A stretch of DNA of 64,000 nt from Thermothielavioides terrestris NRRL 8126. Lineage: Eukaryota; Ascomycota; Sordariomycetes; Sordariales; Chaetomiaceae. Numbering within the stretch: position 1 is the stretch's first letter; each line of letters opens with the position of its first letter. Location: contig NC_016458.1 in assembly GCF_000226115.1 (NCBI RefSeq), forward strand, positions 6,668,001 to 6,732,000, read 5' to 3'. Under the pieces are notes generated by a model. The model made no database searches. It worked only from the letters and a program-made list of their open reading frames with translations, and had not been told where the DNA came from. The translations under genes and the position numbers were made by a program. Positions 1 through 12,325 of the stretch are shown here, in pieces.

Positions 1-921
1 TGCCTAGTCCTGCGAGAGCAAACGAACACATGCAGCAGGGAGTCGCCGAGGACACCGTCACCGGTCAAGACGTGCGAGCATTTTGTCGCGGATAAACAAC
101 GCACGTCGTGCAGCCCCTAGCCGCAGCTATAACGGCGCCGCTGAGTGCGCCACGGCCGTGGGGGCTTCGGCCGGAGCGGCTTTGGGAGTGTCTCCTGAGG
201 ATCGAATCGAGAGGAATTGGTGTGGTTGTACTGCCGCCGTGCGCTTCTTGGTCAACGAGGAGCAGACACCGATTTCCCCGGGGACACCGGCGAATGGGAG
301 GCGAACGCGACGCGGAGCAAATTATACTGCATGCAGCGAGAAGATTCCTGGTGGCGTTGTTTGACTGGAGATACTTCAGAATGGTGCCTCGGAGTATTCA
401 AGCTGCGGATGTGTACCACCGGATCAGGCCTTTGAGAGGGACAAGAGACTGGGCGGCAACCGAGACTAGCCTCGACTGCGGAGCTATAGGCGACCGGAAC
501 CTTTCTGCTTCCCGGTCCTGAACCGGGGGGAATGTCATCGACACTCCAAGCGCCACCCAAGTGCCTGGTGCCACGACCTTCCTGCAAGGGCAGACCAGAA
601 GTAGCTCCGCATCTGACCCGGGCTTGAAACGAGGATGGGACCATCGATGATGGACATAGTGCAGTGGCATGGAGCGGCCACGCAGAAATGACGTTCCTTT
701 CTATTTCTCTTTTTAGGATCACTGACTGCTGCCCAGGCCATCCTGTCGGCACCGGGTGTCCTGCAGCCGTCTGCCATTCGACCGCCCCTTCTTATCTAAG
801 GGAAGGTTATATAAATCAGGTCACCCTTCTCAAAACAGGACGGGGAGAGACCCTTTGGTGCGGCGAGAAGGTCTTTGCCCATGATCTTGATCCATCAACT
901 TTTTGAAACCCGACACCAACC
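1..921. other. Left-edge region without a convincing gene
   Basis: Several short overlapping open frames (60-170 codons) occur on both strands, but none has recognisable motifs, and GC-rich DNA leaves frames open by chance. The right part, from about 800, looks like the promoter and 5' leader of the small gene beginning at 922. Confidence 0.5.
807..816 (+). promoter_or_regulatory. TATA box-like element
   Basis: The run TTATATAAAT sits about 105 bp upstream of the ATG at 922. A pyrimidine-rich stretch and a short leader follow. The placement suits a core promoter for the small plus-strand gene. It is a sequence match only. Confidence 0.45.
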
Positions 922-1299
922 ATGCCCCACAGCGTGAGAGAACAGGCGGGAACTCAGGACCTTCATCGACGGTAGGTGATGCTTTCCGTTTGTTTGGCCG
1001 TTACGAGGAACGTCTTCTCATGACAGCAGTGACGATCAACCCAGTCAACCTCCGTTGGCAGTGGCCAACGATGCCCCGCAGCCACAGCCGGAAATGCTGA
1101 AAGCCTGGAGCGACGAATTCGATCCCAAGAATCTGACCATCAACGAAGCCCTTTTCGTCGGCGGTCTGACCGGGTAGGTGATAACCCGAAGCAGCCAAAT
1201 TCTGGCCCGACCACTAACGGCCGAAGTGGCCGTGCCGAGGTCCGAGACGGTAATAACCAGGACGCCGATGTTGGGGGACCGCCGGCGCGGCGTGGCTGA
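922..1299 (+). CDS. Small unknown protein, three exons (predicted)
   Basis: Function is not recognised. The model joins 922-971, 1027-1173 and 1227-1299 and gives about 89 aa. Both donors read GTAGGT. The second intron has a CACTAAC branch-like site before its acceptor. Reading phase is kept across both joins, and the middle exon has coding-like composition (it contains MLKAWSDEFDPKNLTINEAL). No signal peptide, membrane segment or known motif is visible. A TATA-like box lies at 807-816. The gene converges with the cystathionine beta-lyase gene, whose stop is 178 bp away. The last acceptor (GAAG) is atypical, so the C-terminus is uncertain. The product may be a small hydrophilic lineage-specific protein, or the whole model may be spurious. 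Confidence 0.4.
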
Positions 1300-1476
1300 G
1301 GGGCGACTTGATGCGTGGATACTCAGGGCGTTCCGCCGTCCGGCTTCCGTTTCCGCTGTACTCCATACCTCCGATTCTGCACACAATACCACCCCAGTTC
1401 GCTTCGAGGAGGGCGTGTTAGTGTGTTATGCCATGACTTGGCCAACATGTGTGTGCCGTAGAGAACTTCAAAAAGT

Positions 1477-2883
1477 CTAGGCCGATGGCGGCGCGTCATC
1501 CGCGACCACGTTGTTCGCGTTGAAGCCGTCGAGGGTGAGCGTCACGGCGCCGGCTTGCACAAGCTGCGAGATGAGGCAATTGTTAGACAAGCTCCCGGCA
1601 CAGGCACGAAGGGGCAGTGTCCATAGTCAACCTACAGCGCGGGATAGATCGTCAATCAGATCGTCGGCATCCTCAATTCCGACACAGAGCCTGATGATGT
1701 CCTCGGGCATCTGCCTTTCTTGCCTGGTCTTGGCATCAATGCTCGCATGGCTCATGCGGCAGGGCATGCTAATGAGACTGTTGACGCAGCCGAAACTGAC
1801 ACTGATGCCCCAGAGGCGCGTGGCCTCAACGATCCTCTCCGAGAGGGCAATGTCTCCGGTTTCGAATGAGAGCACAGCGCCAGCGCCGCGCGCCATTGAC
1901 CAATGGAGGTCGTACTGTGGGTGCGACTTCAGGCCAGGGTACCGGACGCGGAAGCCGTGCGACTCGAGGAACTCCGCGATTCGCTGCGCATTGGCCTGCT
2001 GCTTCTCCATGCGGATGGCCAGGGTTTTGACGCCCCTCATGAGCAGGAACGAATCATTCGGCGACAGCCCGCATCCCGTCGCATTGATGGTGAAGTACAT
2101 CTTGTCGCCCAGCTCCGGGTCGTTGCACGCGATGACGCCGGCCATGATGTCGTGGTGGCCCGAGAGATATTTTGTGCCGGACTCGTACACGATGTCTGCG
2201 CCGATGTCCAGCGGGTTCAAGAGCATGGGCGAGAGCATCGTGTTGTCCACCACGACCAGCGCCTTGCTGTTGGCCTCATGGGCTGCTCTGGCGATGGTCG
2301 GGATGTCGACAATTTTCATGAGCGGATTTGTTGGCGTCTCGAGTAGGACCATGGCGGTCTTCTCCGAGATCACCTCCCTGACGCACTCGGCATTGGTGGT
2401 GTCGACGTGGTGAACCACGACCCCCTGATTGTTCTTCAGGTATGTGAGAAGCCGGTTCGTGCCACCGTACAGATCGTCGCCAGTGACGACTTCGTCGCCG
2501 GGCTTCAGCAGGCGTGTTATGACATCCAGAGCGCCCATGCCGGAGCTCACGGCCAAGGCGCGGGTCGCGTTCATGATCTTGGCCAGGTGGCGCTCGAGAT
2601 GCGTCCGCGTCGGGTTGCCGGATCGGGTGTAGTCATACTCGCCGCCGCCGTTGGACGACGTCTGCTTGAAGGTTGCCGACTGGTAGATGGGGATGCTGGA
2701 GGCTCCATACTGGTCCTTGGACTCGGTGTAGACCAATTCCGTTGCCAGAGCATAACGCTTCCTCCCAGAGAGCGGGCTTGAAGGGGCAGGGGACGGCGGC
2801 AGCGCATGGCCGTCCAGATCTACCCTAGTGAAGACCTTGTTCGCAGCCTGCGACGCAGGGCTCAGTCTGTTTGGAGTTGCCAT
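1477..2883 (-). CDS. met-2: Cystathionine beta-lyase
   Basis: A pyridoxal-phosphate enzyme of the Cys/Met metabolism family that cleaves cystathionine to homocysteine, pyruvate and ammonia in methionine synthesis. Exon 1 ends at 1636 and exon 2 is 1477-1563. The 72-nt intron (donor GTAGGT, acceptor CAG) is phase 0, and the second exon adds a C-terminus beginning LVQAGAVTLTLDGF. From the ATG at 2883 (MATPNR) the protein is about 444 aa, normal for fungal CBL. The PLP lysine lies in ESGTKYLSGH (Lys at 2170-2172). The motif TRSGNPTR and the SSGMGA phosphate-binding loop are also visible. An in-frame ATG at 2970 would add 29 Pro/Ser-rich residues; I prefer the shorter start because those residues look like translated leader. 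Close relatives (cystathionine gamma-synthase and gamma-lyase) share the fold, so the exact activity rests on family resemblance. Confidence 0.9.
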
Positions 2884-2970
2884 CGGAAAACGAGCGGGTG
2901 GGCTGTGAGTCGAGGAAAGGGACGGGGGCGCGTGCTCAGCACAGAAGGAGGGGCAATTGGAAAGTGCCAC

Positions 2971-3740
2971 TTCAACAGGCAGTCAAGAAATTGAGTGGCA
3001 GTAGACTGTCTTGCTTGGGAAGTTGGAGGTGCATTTGACAACGGGGAAAAAGGATACAGGTCAAGTTGCGCCTTCCCCCCTGGAGCTCTGGGGATCTGTC
3101 AGTCGCAATGGTTGACCGGCTGGCGGGAAGCTGCGACCGCTTTTTCCATCCGAGCCCGGAGCGACAGGGCCTTAGGATAATGGGCTACCTCGTTGTTTGT
3201 GGCATATCAGCGGCTGACCAAGGTACCCGATATCCGATAAAAGGAGCCCCGCTGTGGGGTCAGCCGATGACGTGCTTTGCTAGCAGCAAGGGAGGAACGA
3301 GAATGCGCGGAAAGAACCCTGGCCGAGGTGGTCAGCAATTCGCTGCAAAATAAGAGGGAAAAACTGGCCAGCCGGACACAATCCAAACGGAGCCAACAGA
3401 GCCGAAAACTACAGCCCAGTGATTGCGGCAATTGACGGTAACTATGCCCTGGGTGGCGTGTTGCTAGGTGATAAAACACAGATCGGGCGTGTCGTGTGCC
3501 CCTTTTTCGAAGTGCTCCTGCGACCGAAAACCGACGAGTGGCACGCACATGGCAACGGAAAGATGCTCACTGCGGCATCGAGTTGCGCATTATTCTATAG
3601 CATTTGCTCCCCTGCTTGTTGATGTTCCGCGTCTCCGTCAAGATGTTTAGGCCGGCACATGGGAAGTGTGCACCTACTGTGGTACAATATCTCTAGGTGA
3701 CATATACTCTGTATGTGTATGTGGGTGTCGCGGCCGTGGT
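2971..3740. other. Intergenic: upstream of CBL, downstream of MSP1
   Basis: About 770 bp holding the promoter side of the minus-strand beta-lyase and the 3' flank of MSP1. Short frames only. No TATA box or clear repeat was noticed. Confidence 0.5.
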
Positions 3741-5121
3741 CTATGCAGTCACCGTGGTTTGACCATCCTCCTCAACATCCTCGTATTCATCACTCGATGC
3801 TTTAGATGGCCCATTAGCAGTGCTGGTTGTGCGTGAACGCGTCTCAGCGATGGCGTGCCCTCCCCGACGACCAAAGAAGTCGTCGGTCCTAATTCCCCGG
3901 ATGCGCTCGGGATCGATTTGGGACACCGCTGCGCCGGACGCCCGCTGCTGGCGGATATACTCTCTCAGGGGTGCCATGGCCGCATCTCGGCATGCCTCCT
4001 TGATATCGCTGCCGGACATGCCAGCGGTTACCCGGGCGATGTAGTCCAGGTCGAAGTGCTCTGGGTCGCGCTTTGTGTCTCCTAGCACCAATTGCAAGAT
4101 ACGCTTCCGTTGTTCCAGCCCGGGGAGAGGGACGGGAAATTTCTTGGGCATCCTCCTGAGGATGGCCTCGTCGATCTCGTTGATCCGGTTCGTTGCGCCG
4201 AGGACGACAATCCTCGCAGGCACGCCAGCGGCGGTGGTGGATGTGAGTCCATCCCAGAGGGTCATAAACCTAACGGGGTGAGAACGGAACGGCAGCAAAA
4301 GAGGGGCGCCGGATGACTTACTCGGCTTTGACCATGCCGCTGGCCTCGTGCTCTCCGCTGTGCCGTGTGCCCAGGACGGCATCGATCTCGTCAATGAAGA
4401 TAATGGCGGGCTCCAGCTTCCTCGCCAGGGAGAAGACGGCGCGCACCAACTTGTTGGAATCGCCATACCACTTCTCCGTTACCGTCGAGATGTGCAGGTT
4501 GATAAAGGCGGCGCCACTCTCGTGGGCCACCGCCTTGGCCAGCATCGTCTTGCCGCAGCCCGGCGGTCCGTACAGCAGAACACCAGAGGGTGCCGCCAGC
4601 AGCGCCCCACCATGTCTGTACAAATGCGGCATCGTCAACGGATAGATGACGGCTTCTTTGAGCTCTTCGATGATATCGCCGAGGCCGCCAATGTCGTCGA
4701 AGCCGACCGGGATATCTTCGGGCGCAACGACCTCAAGCGCTACCTGGTTCTCGTACTCGTTCAGAGCCAGGGCCTCGATCCTGCGCCTGAGACCAGAACC
4801 GTCCGCGTCATCATCACCGTCATCATCGCCTCCCTCGAGCCGTTTCAGTCTTATCCTCTGGAGGTTGGCCTGAGCTCTTTTCCTAGTTTGCTCGTTCTTC
4901 TCCCAGTCGGGGTCGGTGACGCGATCGACGATGCGGCTGAATATGCTCCCGAAATAGGGGGCGAAGTATTTCCTCCACACGAGGTAGGTCGACACGGTCT
5001 GCAGGGCTCGTCAGCACGCCGAAATCTCCCCGATGTTCACGTGCAACGACTTGGGCACACATACCCCGATCGCGACGACGAGGCCTGTGACAAGCTCCCG
5101 CGATCTCTTGTGGTCGCTCAT
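3741..5121 (-). CDS. MSP1: Msp1 AAA ATPase, mitochondrial outer membrane
   Basis: A membrane-anchored AAA ATPase that extracts mislocalised tail-anchored proteins from the mitochondrial outer membrane and peroxisomes. Exons are 5065-5121, 4322-4998 and 3741-4269. The introns (66 and 52 nt) have donors GTATGT and GTAAGT, and the join gives exactly 420 aa. Exon 1 plus the start of exon 2 forms the N-terminal membrane segment (LVTGLVVAIG joined to TVSTYLVW). Walker A is YGPPGCGKT, Walker B is IIFIDEID, and GATNRINEID followed by AILRRMP covers sensor 1 and the arginine fingers. The second join rebuilds MVKAEFMTLWDGL, a hallmark of the family. The acidic C-terminal tail is poorly conserved. The gene is divergent from the pcs1-like gene and shares about 610 bp of upstream DNA with it. 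Confidence 0.93.
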
Positions 5122-5732
5122 AGTGAGCTTGCGCGGCGGTGCGAAGCACCGTTGTCAAATAGCACCGTTGTCGGGTTAACGTTGCCCTAATAAAGATAAG
5201 AAGTAGAAGCGGCTCTTTCTTGCAGCACTCGAGCGATGTCGAATGGCGAAGGCTGAACTCGCGACAATTGTGGACTAGAACGAGTTGCAGGCCCGAGGTA
5301 CATGCATGTGCTGCGTTCATGTCGCCTTACGTTAGCGCCACCACTGGGCTGGGCGCGAAAGCATGCAGGTGGGCCCGTCACCATAAATCACTACAGAAAA
5401 AGTCGTTAGTCATGGCCCAGCCAGTCTCCCTAAGTCCTCCACATCCATCCGAGGCAGTCTGGGGTGAGTAATTTCCTGTAGCCGTGAATTGTTAGTCAGC
5501 ATATCCACATGCACATGTGGACGGAATAGTGGGCCACGGCCAGTGGAACCCCTGCATCTGTTTACTTGGGACCCTGTTTAGCGCGCTATGGCAACCGCAA
5601 GACATTTGTCCCCCTCGTGCTTTACCATCGAGAAACCTTCTGCGTCGGCGCCAGGTCCCGGAAACCGCCACCGAGACGTGCTGTTACTTCACACGCCTCC
5701 AGGAATTGACGCCCAGATCCTGTCGCAAGCCC
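5122..5732. other. Divergent promoter region MSP1 / pcs1
   Basis: About 610 bp between two divergent starts. Any promoter elements for both genes must lie here or in the leaders. Nothing distinctive was seen beyond short open frames. Confidence 0.5.
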
Positions 5733-7421
5733 ATGTCAAAGACCAAGGTCCGCTCGCACTTGCTGCGGTTGGTGGACTCGGACTCGGAGGACGGAATCGG
5801 AGGAAACTCGTTCGACGCCGCTGCGATCGCTCCCCATTCCACGTCGGCGAAGCACAAGAACACCATGCCGCCAGTTAAGAAAGCCAAGCCCGGCCGCCCG
5901 GCTGCAAACAGAGTCACCAAGCCCGCGCCCAACGCGACGGCAACGAAGCGACGGTCCAGCGATCGTCTAGTCGCAGCCGCCGAGGAAGCGATCGTGGGCC
6001 GTAGGACAGGCGCCGGGGCAAAGCCGGACAATGCGGCTGCTGGAGTTTTGGCAAATGGACCGGGAAGAGGGCGAGGGCGCAAGCGGGCCGCGACCGCCGA
6101 GCAAGTTGAGGAGGAGGACGCTGTCATGACCGAAGCGCCAGCCCCTGATGTTGCGACGCCGCCAGCGACCAAACAAAAGGGTTCGCGCGGGCGCCCCAAG
6201 AAGACGGCGGTTGAGATTGAACCACAACCTACTGGTACTCGGAGAGGGAAGAGGCCGCCGACAAGGGATGCCGAGCCCGAAGCGCATGAGATATCCGAGA
6301 TCCCCGAGACACAGCAACAGGAGGCGATGCAGAGTGACGCCGAGGATGGCCATGACGACCTGGCCGACCTTCCACTCTCGCAGTCTCCGGACCGCGCGAA
6401 GTCCGGCCGTGGCGGCGCGCCCGTTCCCAGCAGCGTATCCAAGCGGCCTTTACAGCCATCATCTCCAGAAAAGGGCGAGCCCGCGTTGCGTCGTCGACTT
6501 GGGGAAATGACGCAGAAGTACGAAAGCATGGAGCTCAAATACCGAGACCTAAAGGAGATAGCCGTGAAGGAGGCTGAACGCAACTTTGACAAGCTCAAGA
6601 AGCAATCAGAGGAGAAGTCCAAAGGCAAGTTTGACCCCTTCACGCATACCGCATTGCGGAGCCACCTCGCTAACCTCCTCTTATAGCGGCCGATCAGCTC
6701 ATATCGACTCTAAAAGCCGAGCTTGCGGCGCAGAAAGAAGCTGCCAAAGAAATCCAGCGTCTCAAGAAGCAGCTCGAAGCAAGCGAACACAAAGCCGAGA
6801 CCCTCCAAAGCAAGGTCTCAGACCTCACCAAGTCCCTCACCGAGTCCCAGTCCGAAGTCAGATCCCTCAATCTCAAACTGGCCGCGGCGCGCAACGCCGA
6901 AGCCGCTGCGACTGCCGCAGCCAAAGTCCCCGGCAGCGCAATCAAAGGCGCGACCGGCGCCGCGTCCCGCCTCGCAGCAGCCAGCGCCTCCGAGGCGATA
7001 CAGCAAGCCACGCTGGCGGCGCAAAAGAAGGAGGACCTCTACGGCGACCTGACGGGTCTCATAATCCGCAGCGTCAAGCGCGAGGGCGGCGAGGACGTGT
7101 TCGATTGCATCCAGACCGGGCGCAACGGGAGTGAGTTTCTCCACTTTCCACTTCCCCTCCTCACCAATCATTCTAAATCAGAAACGCCCCTTGCTAACGC
7201 GGCTGTTCCCAGCACTGCACTTCAAACTCGCCGTCGACGTTGACACCGCCGAGGGCGGCGGCAGCGGCGAGGCCCACTGCCAGTACACGCCACAGCTCGA
7301 TCAGAGCCGCGACCGCGCGCTGATCGACGTCCTGCCCAGCTACCTGGTCGAGGAGATCTCGTTCCCGCAGACACAGGCCGGAAAGTTCTATGCGCGCGTG
7401 CTCAAGGCGCTGAACGAGTAA
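5733..7421 (+). CDS. pcs1: Monopolin-like chromosome segregation protein Csm1/Pcs1
   Basis: A kinetochore/rDNA-associated coiled-coil protein of the Csm1/Pcs1 family. The family clamps microtubule sites (monopolin) and helps anchor rDNA. Exons are 5733-6624, 6687-7130 and 7213-7421, giving 514 aa. Residues 1-270 are basic and disordered with AT-hook-like GRGRGRKR and RGRPKK patches. A coiled coil spans roughly 270-390. The C-terminal globular domain contains EDLYGDLTGLIIRSVKREGG and DVFDCIQTGRNGT, matching the Csm1 RWD-like domain. Intron 1 uses a GC donor (AAAG/GCAAGT); intron 2 uses GTGAGT. The start at 5733 (MSKTKVRSHLL) is chosen because the upstream frame looks like leader. Joining across the GC-AG intron keeps the heptads continuous. 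Confidence 0.85.
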
Positions 7422-8835
7422 CCGGAGACGTAAACGCGTGGCTGTTGAGCATTTGCATGGGGTTTGGGCGCGGCGTGGGGCGAGAGGTGGTGAGAAGGGT
7501 TTCGGGGAGCGGTATATATAATCTCTGGTGCTTGTCCTGTGCGATTGCACCTTGGGTCATGGGCTGCATTTGGATTTTGTGCCTGGATACCTGGAGTCAA
7601 TGACCTGGACGGCAGGGGACTACGTGTTGGAGTACGGAGTACTGTCCGGTGTGCACCATTTTCGTCTACGGCGTTTGTTTTGGGAACATGATGTCAACCT
7701 GCACCAGCAGACCTTCAAGCGAACCACATATTTAGAGTCTTGAACATCGTACGCTTGTTCGGTCCCCTGTCCTAGCGGGCCCCTCCCTCATACTACAACA
7801 TCGTACTTCTGTACACTCAGGGTCTATTTACAGTTTATGCCGCATACACAATGCCTGGAGACCACTCGTTGGCCTCTGCGCCCAGGACATTAAACTCGTA
7901 TCTCGTTCGTCCCGCCTCATACCCCAAGGGCTGTACCTCTTATCCGGTGCCAAAGCATTCCACGGCCTAGCTAGCCAGTATGGGGATGCCTGTCTGTCTC
8001 GGCCGTGTAGCTTTCCGCAACAGCCTCAACCCCTGACTTGCTCCCACGCAAAGCAGGCTTGACCTCTTCCCAGCCCGCCTAGGGTACGAAAAAGAGCGGC
8101 GTGGAAAATAACATAGACATTACCGGTATCCAATGGGGGTATAGCTCATCCCGACCCGTCTCATCCGCACACCGAACAAAAAACCTGCCCTGAAAAAGAG
8201 AATGGGAAATGCGAGCCTCCCCGTAGACCATGCCAGCCGCCGTCCGATTATCCCAAAGCCCGGAAACCTCTCAGATGGACTGTGTCAACAGTCTATCCAA
8301 CCGACAGACAACCTTGCCCGGTCTAACACGCCGACATTGGCGCGCTGCCTGCCCCCATAACATAGCCAACCGAACCACGCTGCTGGATTAGGGCAGATGA
8401 AATGTGGAAAGAAGAGAAAATATGGAAAGGGAAGAAAAAATAAGCCCGCTTCATGCTCCCAGGCAAGAAATGCGCGCTGAAAAAACAACCCCGCCGATGC
8501 AAATGCAGTGTGCGCTGGAATCGCTGGTATCGCAGGATAAATCGGGAATCCGCCGGACGCCGTCTGTGCTAGAAAGTAAATCACGAGAAGAATAAGAAGA
8601 GCGGGTTCGAAGACGGTGATGGTAGGACAAGATCTCTCGGACAGACAGACTTGGGATATGTACAGGGGGGTCATGTGCCGAGAGTCGCAAAGAAGGGTGG
8701 GTGGAGGAATGCCGGATCGGGTATGCAGGCAGGAGATATCCATACTGGCGAGACGAGGTCAAGCCATGGGAGAGCGGTCGCATGCATAGCTCCGGCTCTC
8801 AGAGAGGCGAATCGAGCCGGTAAAGAGGGAGCAGC
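7422..8835. other. Convergent intergenic region pcs1 / bst1
   Basis: About 1.4 kb between two 3' ends. It holds only short frames without motifs. No RNA gene or repeat was recognised. It probably carries both 3' UTRs. Confidence 0.5.
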
Positions 8836-11800
8836 TCACGGCTCCTTTCCTCTTTTGCGGCCGTCGGCATCTCCTGCGTAGAGGTGGCTCAGCCCTGCCA
8901 GGGACCACGAGTCTGACGACGAGTGGAGAATGGCTAGCCAGAAGGCCAGCAGATTCGCCAGATAATGCAGCGTGTAAGCGTACGAGACGCCGTACACGGC
9001 CGCGTAGACCGCGGTGCAGAACAGCAGGAGGCTGGTGACGTGCTTGAGCCGGCTGGCAACGCGTGGGATCATCTTGCCGGTCGTCAACGTCTCGACAAGG
9101 ACCACGAAGGGCATGACGGACAGGACGTTGTGATGCGATGTGAAAGGCGTGAGCCAATGGACCGCCAGGTTGTGAACCCAGACCACGAAGGTCGGCAGGT
9201 TGATGGGCAGGATCCAGAGCATGAGGATGAGGATCGAATGGGCGTAGTTGTAGAAGTTCGAGTTGGCGGCCGACCGAAGATCCGAGGCAATCCGCTGGGC
9301 TCGGACCGTGGTCATCAGCTGCACCAGGCAAGCAACCAGATAGGCGAACTGATAAGGCACCACGGTCGAGACGAGGAGCAGCAAAACAGCCGTCGTGAGC
9401 ATCCGCCGTCGTGGGGACGGACACCAGAACACAGGTGCTAATTTCCTCCTATCCTCGTTGCGGATCCATCCAGGGCGGAAGGTGAGGAGGCTCGCAAGCG
9501 CGCTCAGCAAGTGCGTCAGAATGAGAGCCATGTAATGGACCGCGGTGCAAACACCGACGCAGATGATCCCAATCAGAGGGATCAGGAACAGAAACATGGG
9601 CTCTTGGGTTCCGATCAAAAGGTCGTTCTTGCGGAAATCGATGATCGAGGACGCGTCATCTCGCCAGCGCCACAATCTGGCGTTGCCTGCCGTGGACGAG
9701 CCCGCAGTCGAGAAAGTCAGGAGTGTGAGGGATGCCAGCATCAGGGGAATGGACCGTCGCAGGGACATCTCCAGGCTTTCCGAAAACGGGATAAATAGCC
9801 CCGTAGCGTCATAAAGTTGGAATTGCTTCCGGAGGACCAGGGCAACCACGAACAAGGGGAAGGCTGCGAAGACCGTGCGGTAGCGCATGTAGAGCTTGCC
9901 GAGACTTCCAAGAACATCGACAGTCAGCTCGACTTGGATGTTGGAGTTGCAAGTTGGGTCCGTCCAGAACTGAAAGCCCAATCCGTCATCCTCAAGCTTT
10001 CTTGCCAGCGGCGGAGGGACATATGGCGCAACACCATGGAGGCTGACGGCGACTTCTCGCGCGTTGACGAAATATTTGGACTCGTACGGTTCAGCCAAGT
10101 ACTGCCGGGCCAACGGCGCGAAGAGTTCCTCCTGGCCATCACAGCCCTGCTGGCTGATTCGCAAATTGTAGGCCAGCAGACTCGACTGCAACGAGGGCAC
10201 CTTGATCTTGGAGACCATTGGTCGCTCGGCAGGGAGGCGAAGCTTCAACCCAGACGTCAACAGACGCCGAAGGTCGATATTCTCCGTCCAGTGTGACCTA
10301 GAATGGTCGCTGAACTCGGCGATTACAAATCCCGGTGTCGGACTGGTCGCCTTCTCAACAATGGCCACAAATTGGTGCTCAGCGATGTCATCGACGCCGT
10401 ACTCGAGATAGGAGAATGGCGTGATCTCTCGCTCTCTGTCAGTAAAGAAGGGATAGCGCGTCGAGCGAGTGGAGGCTGGAAGCGACACGACATCCGGGCC
10501 GGCGGATCTGCACGCAAGTCGAGTGGTTCCCGTGGCTCCTCGGGAAAGGTCGATCTGGCTGGAGAAGCCTGCCCAAGACTGGCTCGGTTGCGACGGAATC
10601 ACGCTGCAGAAGAGAACCTCCAACTTCCCGTTTTCACCTGGCTTGTCGAGCTTCGCATCCGTCAAGAAGGTAAAGCGCTTCCCGTCCGGCGACCCTGACG
10701 GCGGGATCGGCAGGAGATGAGCCCGTACTGCGCCCGCCGAGCCGAGGCTTCGGAGAACCAACCGCTCTCCCTCGGCAATGATAGAGTCCGCATTGTCGGC
10801 CACGGTGAGCAACGTGGTTGGGTCCGAGCGAGGCGCGGTCTTCTCGGCGACAGCCTCCATGCCAGTGAGAAACCACTTCTTGAACACCCGCATACGTTCG
10901 GCCCGAGGCTTTGTCTGCGTGGCCCGGTGGACATCCACAACCTCGTAAATGGCATGCGCAATAACCTTCCGGAACTGGTCGCACCAAAGAATTGCCTGGT
11001 GGTCCATGCTTGTCCACACGGCGGGGATGGTCGAGGTGAAGACGGTGAAGCCATGCGTGTCCGGCACCAGAGACTCGACGCTCGCATAGTCGGAGGGAAC
11101 CACAGTATCCAAACCGCCGCCGGCAATAGACACGAGCGTAACATGCCACAGGGGATTATCGTTGGCCCACTGCTGCGAGTAGGCCTGGCGCCAGTAACCA
11201 TTGATGTCGTCGTATGTCTTGACAATTTGGCGGTCGAAAGACACGGGAGGCCTGGCGTGGGGGGCAGACATGGTGACAATGGTGTTGATCGAGTTAGCTT
11301 GGTAATTCGGCATGGTCAGCATCGTACGCGCGACGATGCCTCCCATGGAATGCCCCAGAACTATGACGGAAGTCGGATCGGGGAGATCGGGGTCCCGGTC
11401 CGAGACTCGCGGGTCGAGGTAGAGGGAGAGGATATATCGGATCGCCTCGTTGAGGTACTCGGCCTGGTCGAGGAGAGTCTGGCCGTGGAAGGCCGTGATG
11501 TCTTCGTTGAAATCGACGGTGAAGAAGTCAAGAGCCCGCGCGCCGGCCTTGAGCGCTGCCTCGTCGTGTTGTAGAACGTCGTGGAAGTAGTTGGCAGCTT
11601 CTGCAGCGATGGGCCGAACTTGCTTGTAGCTCCCGGCGTTGCCGGGGATGAAGAGGACGGGCACGCCCCTGACCTGGAGGCCGTTAGTCAACCGCAAGAC
11701 CCGAGCCATCCTCCGCGGCACCTCAAACCTTCGTGTCATGGTCGACGCCTTGTTCTCGGTACAAGTACAGAGAGTATTTGCTCGCAAGACGCGTGTGTTC

Positions 11801-12325
11801 GGTATCGAATTCGTTGAGCTTGGCGTACGACGGTCGCATGTACGACATGCGGCACCCCTTTGGATCGAGCTGTCGCGTCACGGAAGAGTGAAGGACGGTC
11901 AACAGAAAGCCAAGACCGACAATGGATGTCAGGAGTCCCAGAACGCCAACTGCCCAGGGACTCCTCCATTGCGGGCGCCGCCCAGCAAGTCTCGTCTCTG
12001 GGGCCTTTTTTGTTCCTTTTGGCTGCAGCTCCCCGGTGGGCGCTAGGATCAAGCCAAGAGGGGACGACGGCGCAGTGCGGCCGGCGGCGGGAAGCTTCTC
12101 CCCCTGCCCATTGCGAGATTCCGGTGATCGCCAGTTGGCGCTGCTGGACCGTCGGCTAACTGAGAAGGAAGGGCGGCGGTCAAGACTGCGGCGACGGTCG
12201 AGCTTGGTCGCGGGCTTCGCTGACAAGCGCGGCTCTTCCGCATGGAGCCGGAGGGAAGCGTCTGTGGGGGGCTCGACGAGAGAAACATCATCGTCCTCCG
12301 ACGATCCCGACGAGTGCTTCCTCAT
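8836..12325 (-). CDS. BST1: GPI inositol-deacylase (PGAP1/Bst1)
   Basis: An endoplasmic reticulum membrane lipase that removes the acyl chain from the inositol of GPI anchors. This permits export of GPI proteins and affects ER quality control. Exon 1 is 11729-12325 and exon 2 is 8836-11673. The 55-nt intron (GTTTGA donor, TTGACTAAC branch, CAG acceptor) joins YREQGVDHDTK to VRGVPVLFIPGNAGSYKQVR. Length is 1144 aa, usual for the family. A Ser/Arg-rich cytosolic tail (about 1-120) precedes a transmembrane segment (about 122-145). The lipase elbow is VLGHSMGGIVA, with the nucleophilic serine in GHSMG. About eight hydrophobic segments follow in the C-terminal third. The start MRKHSSGSSEDDD is the first in-frame ATG. 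The gene is convergent with pcs1 and divergent from pms1. Confidence 0.93.

Noticed and set aside
2904..2910. GACTCA-like half of a Gcn4/CPC1 site upstream of the beta-lyase start
   Set aside because: A single partial match in the leader; too weak to claim amino-acid control.
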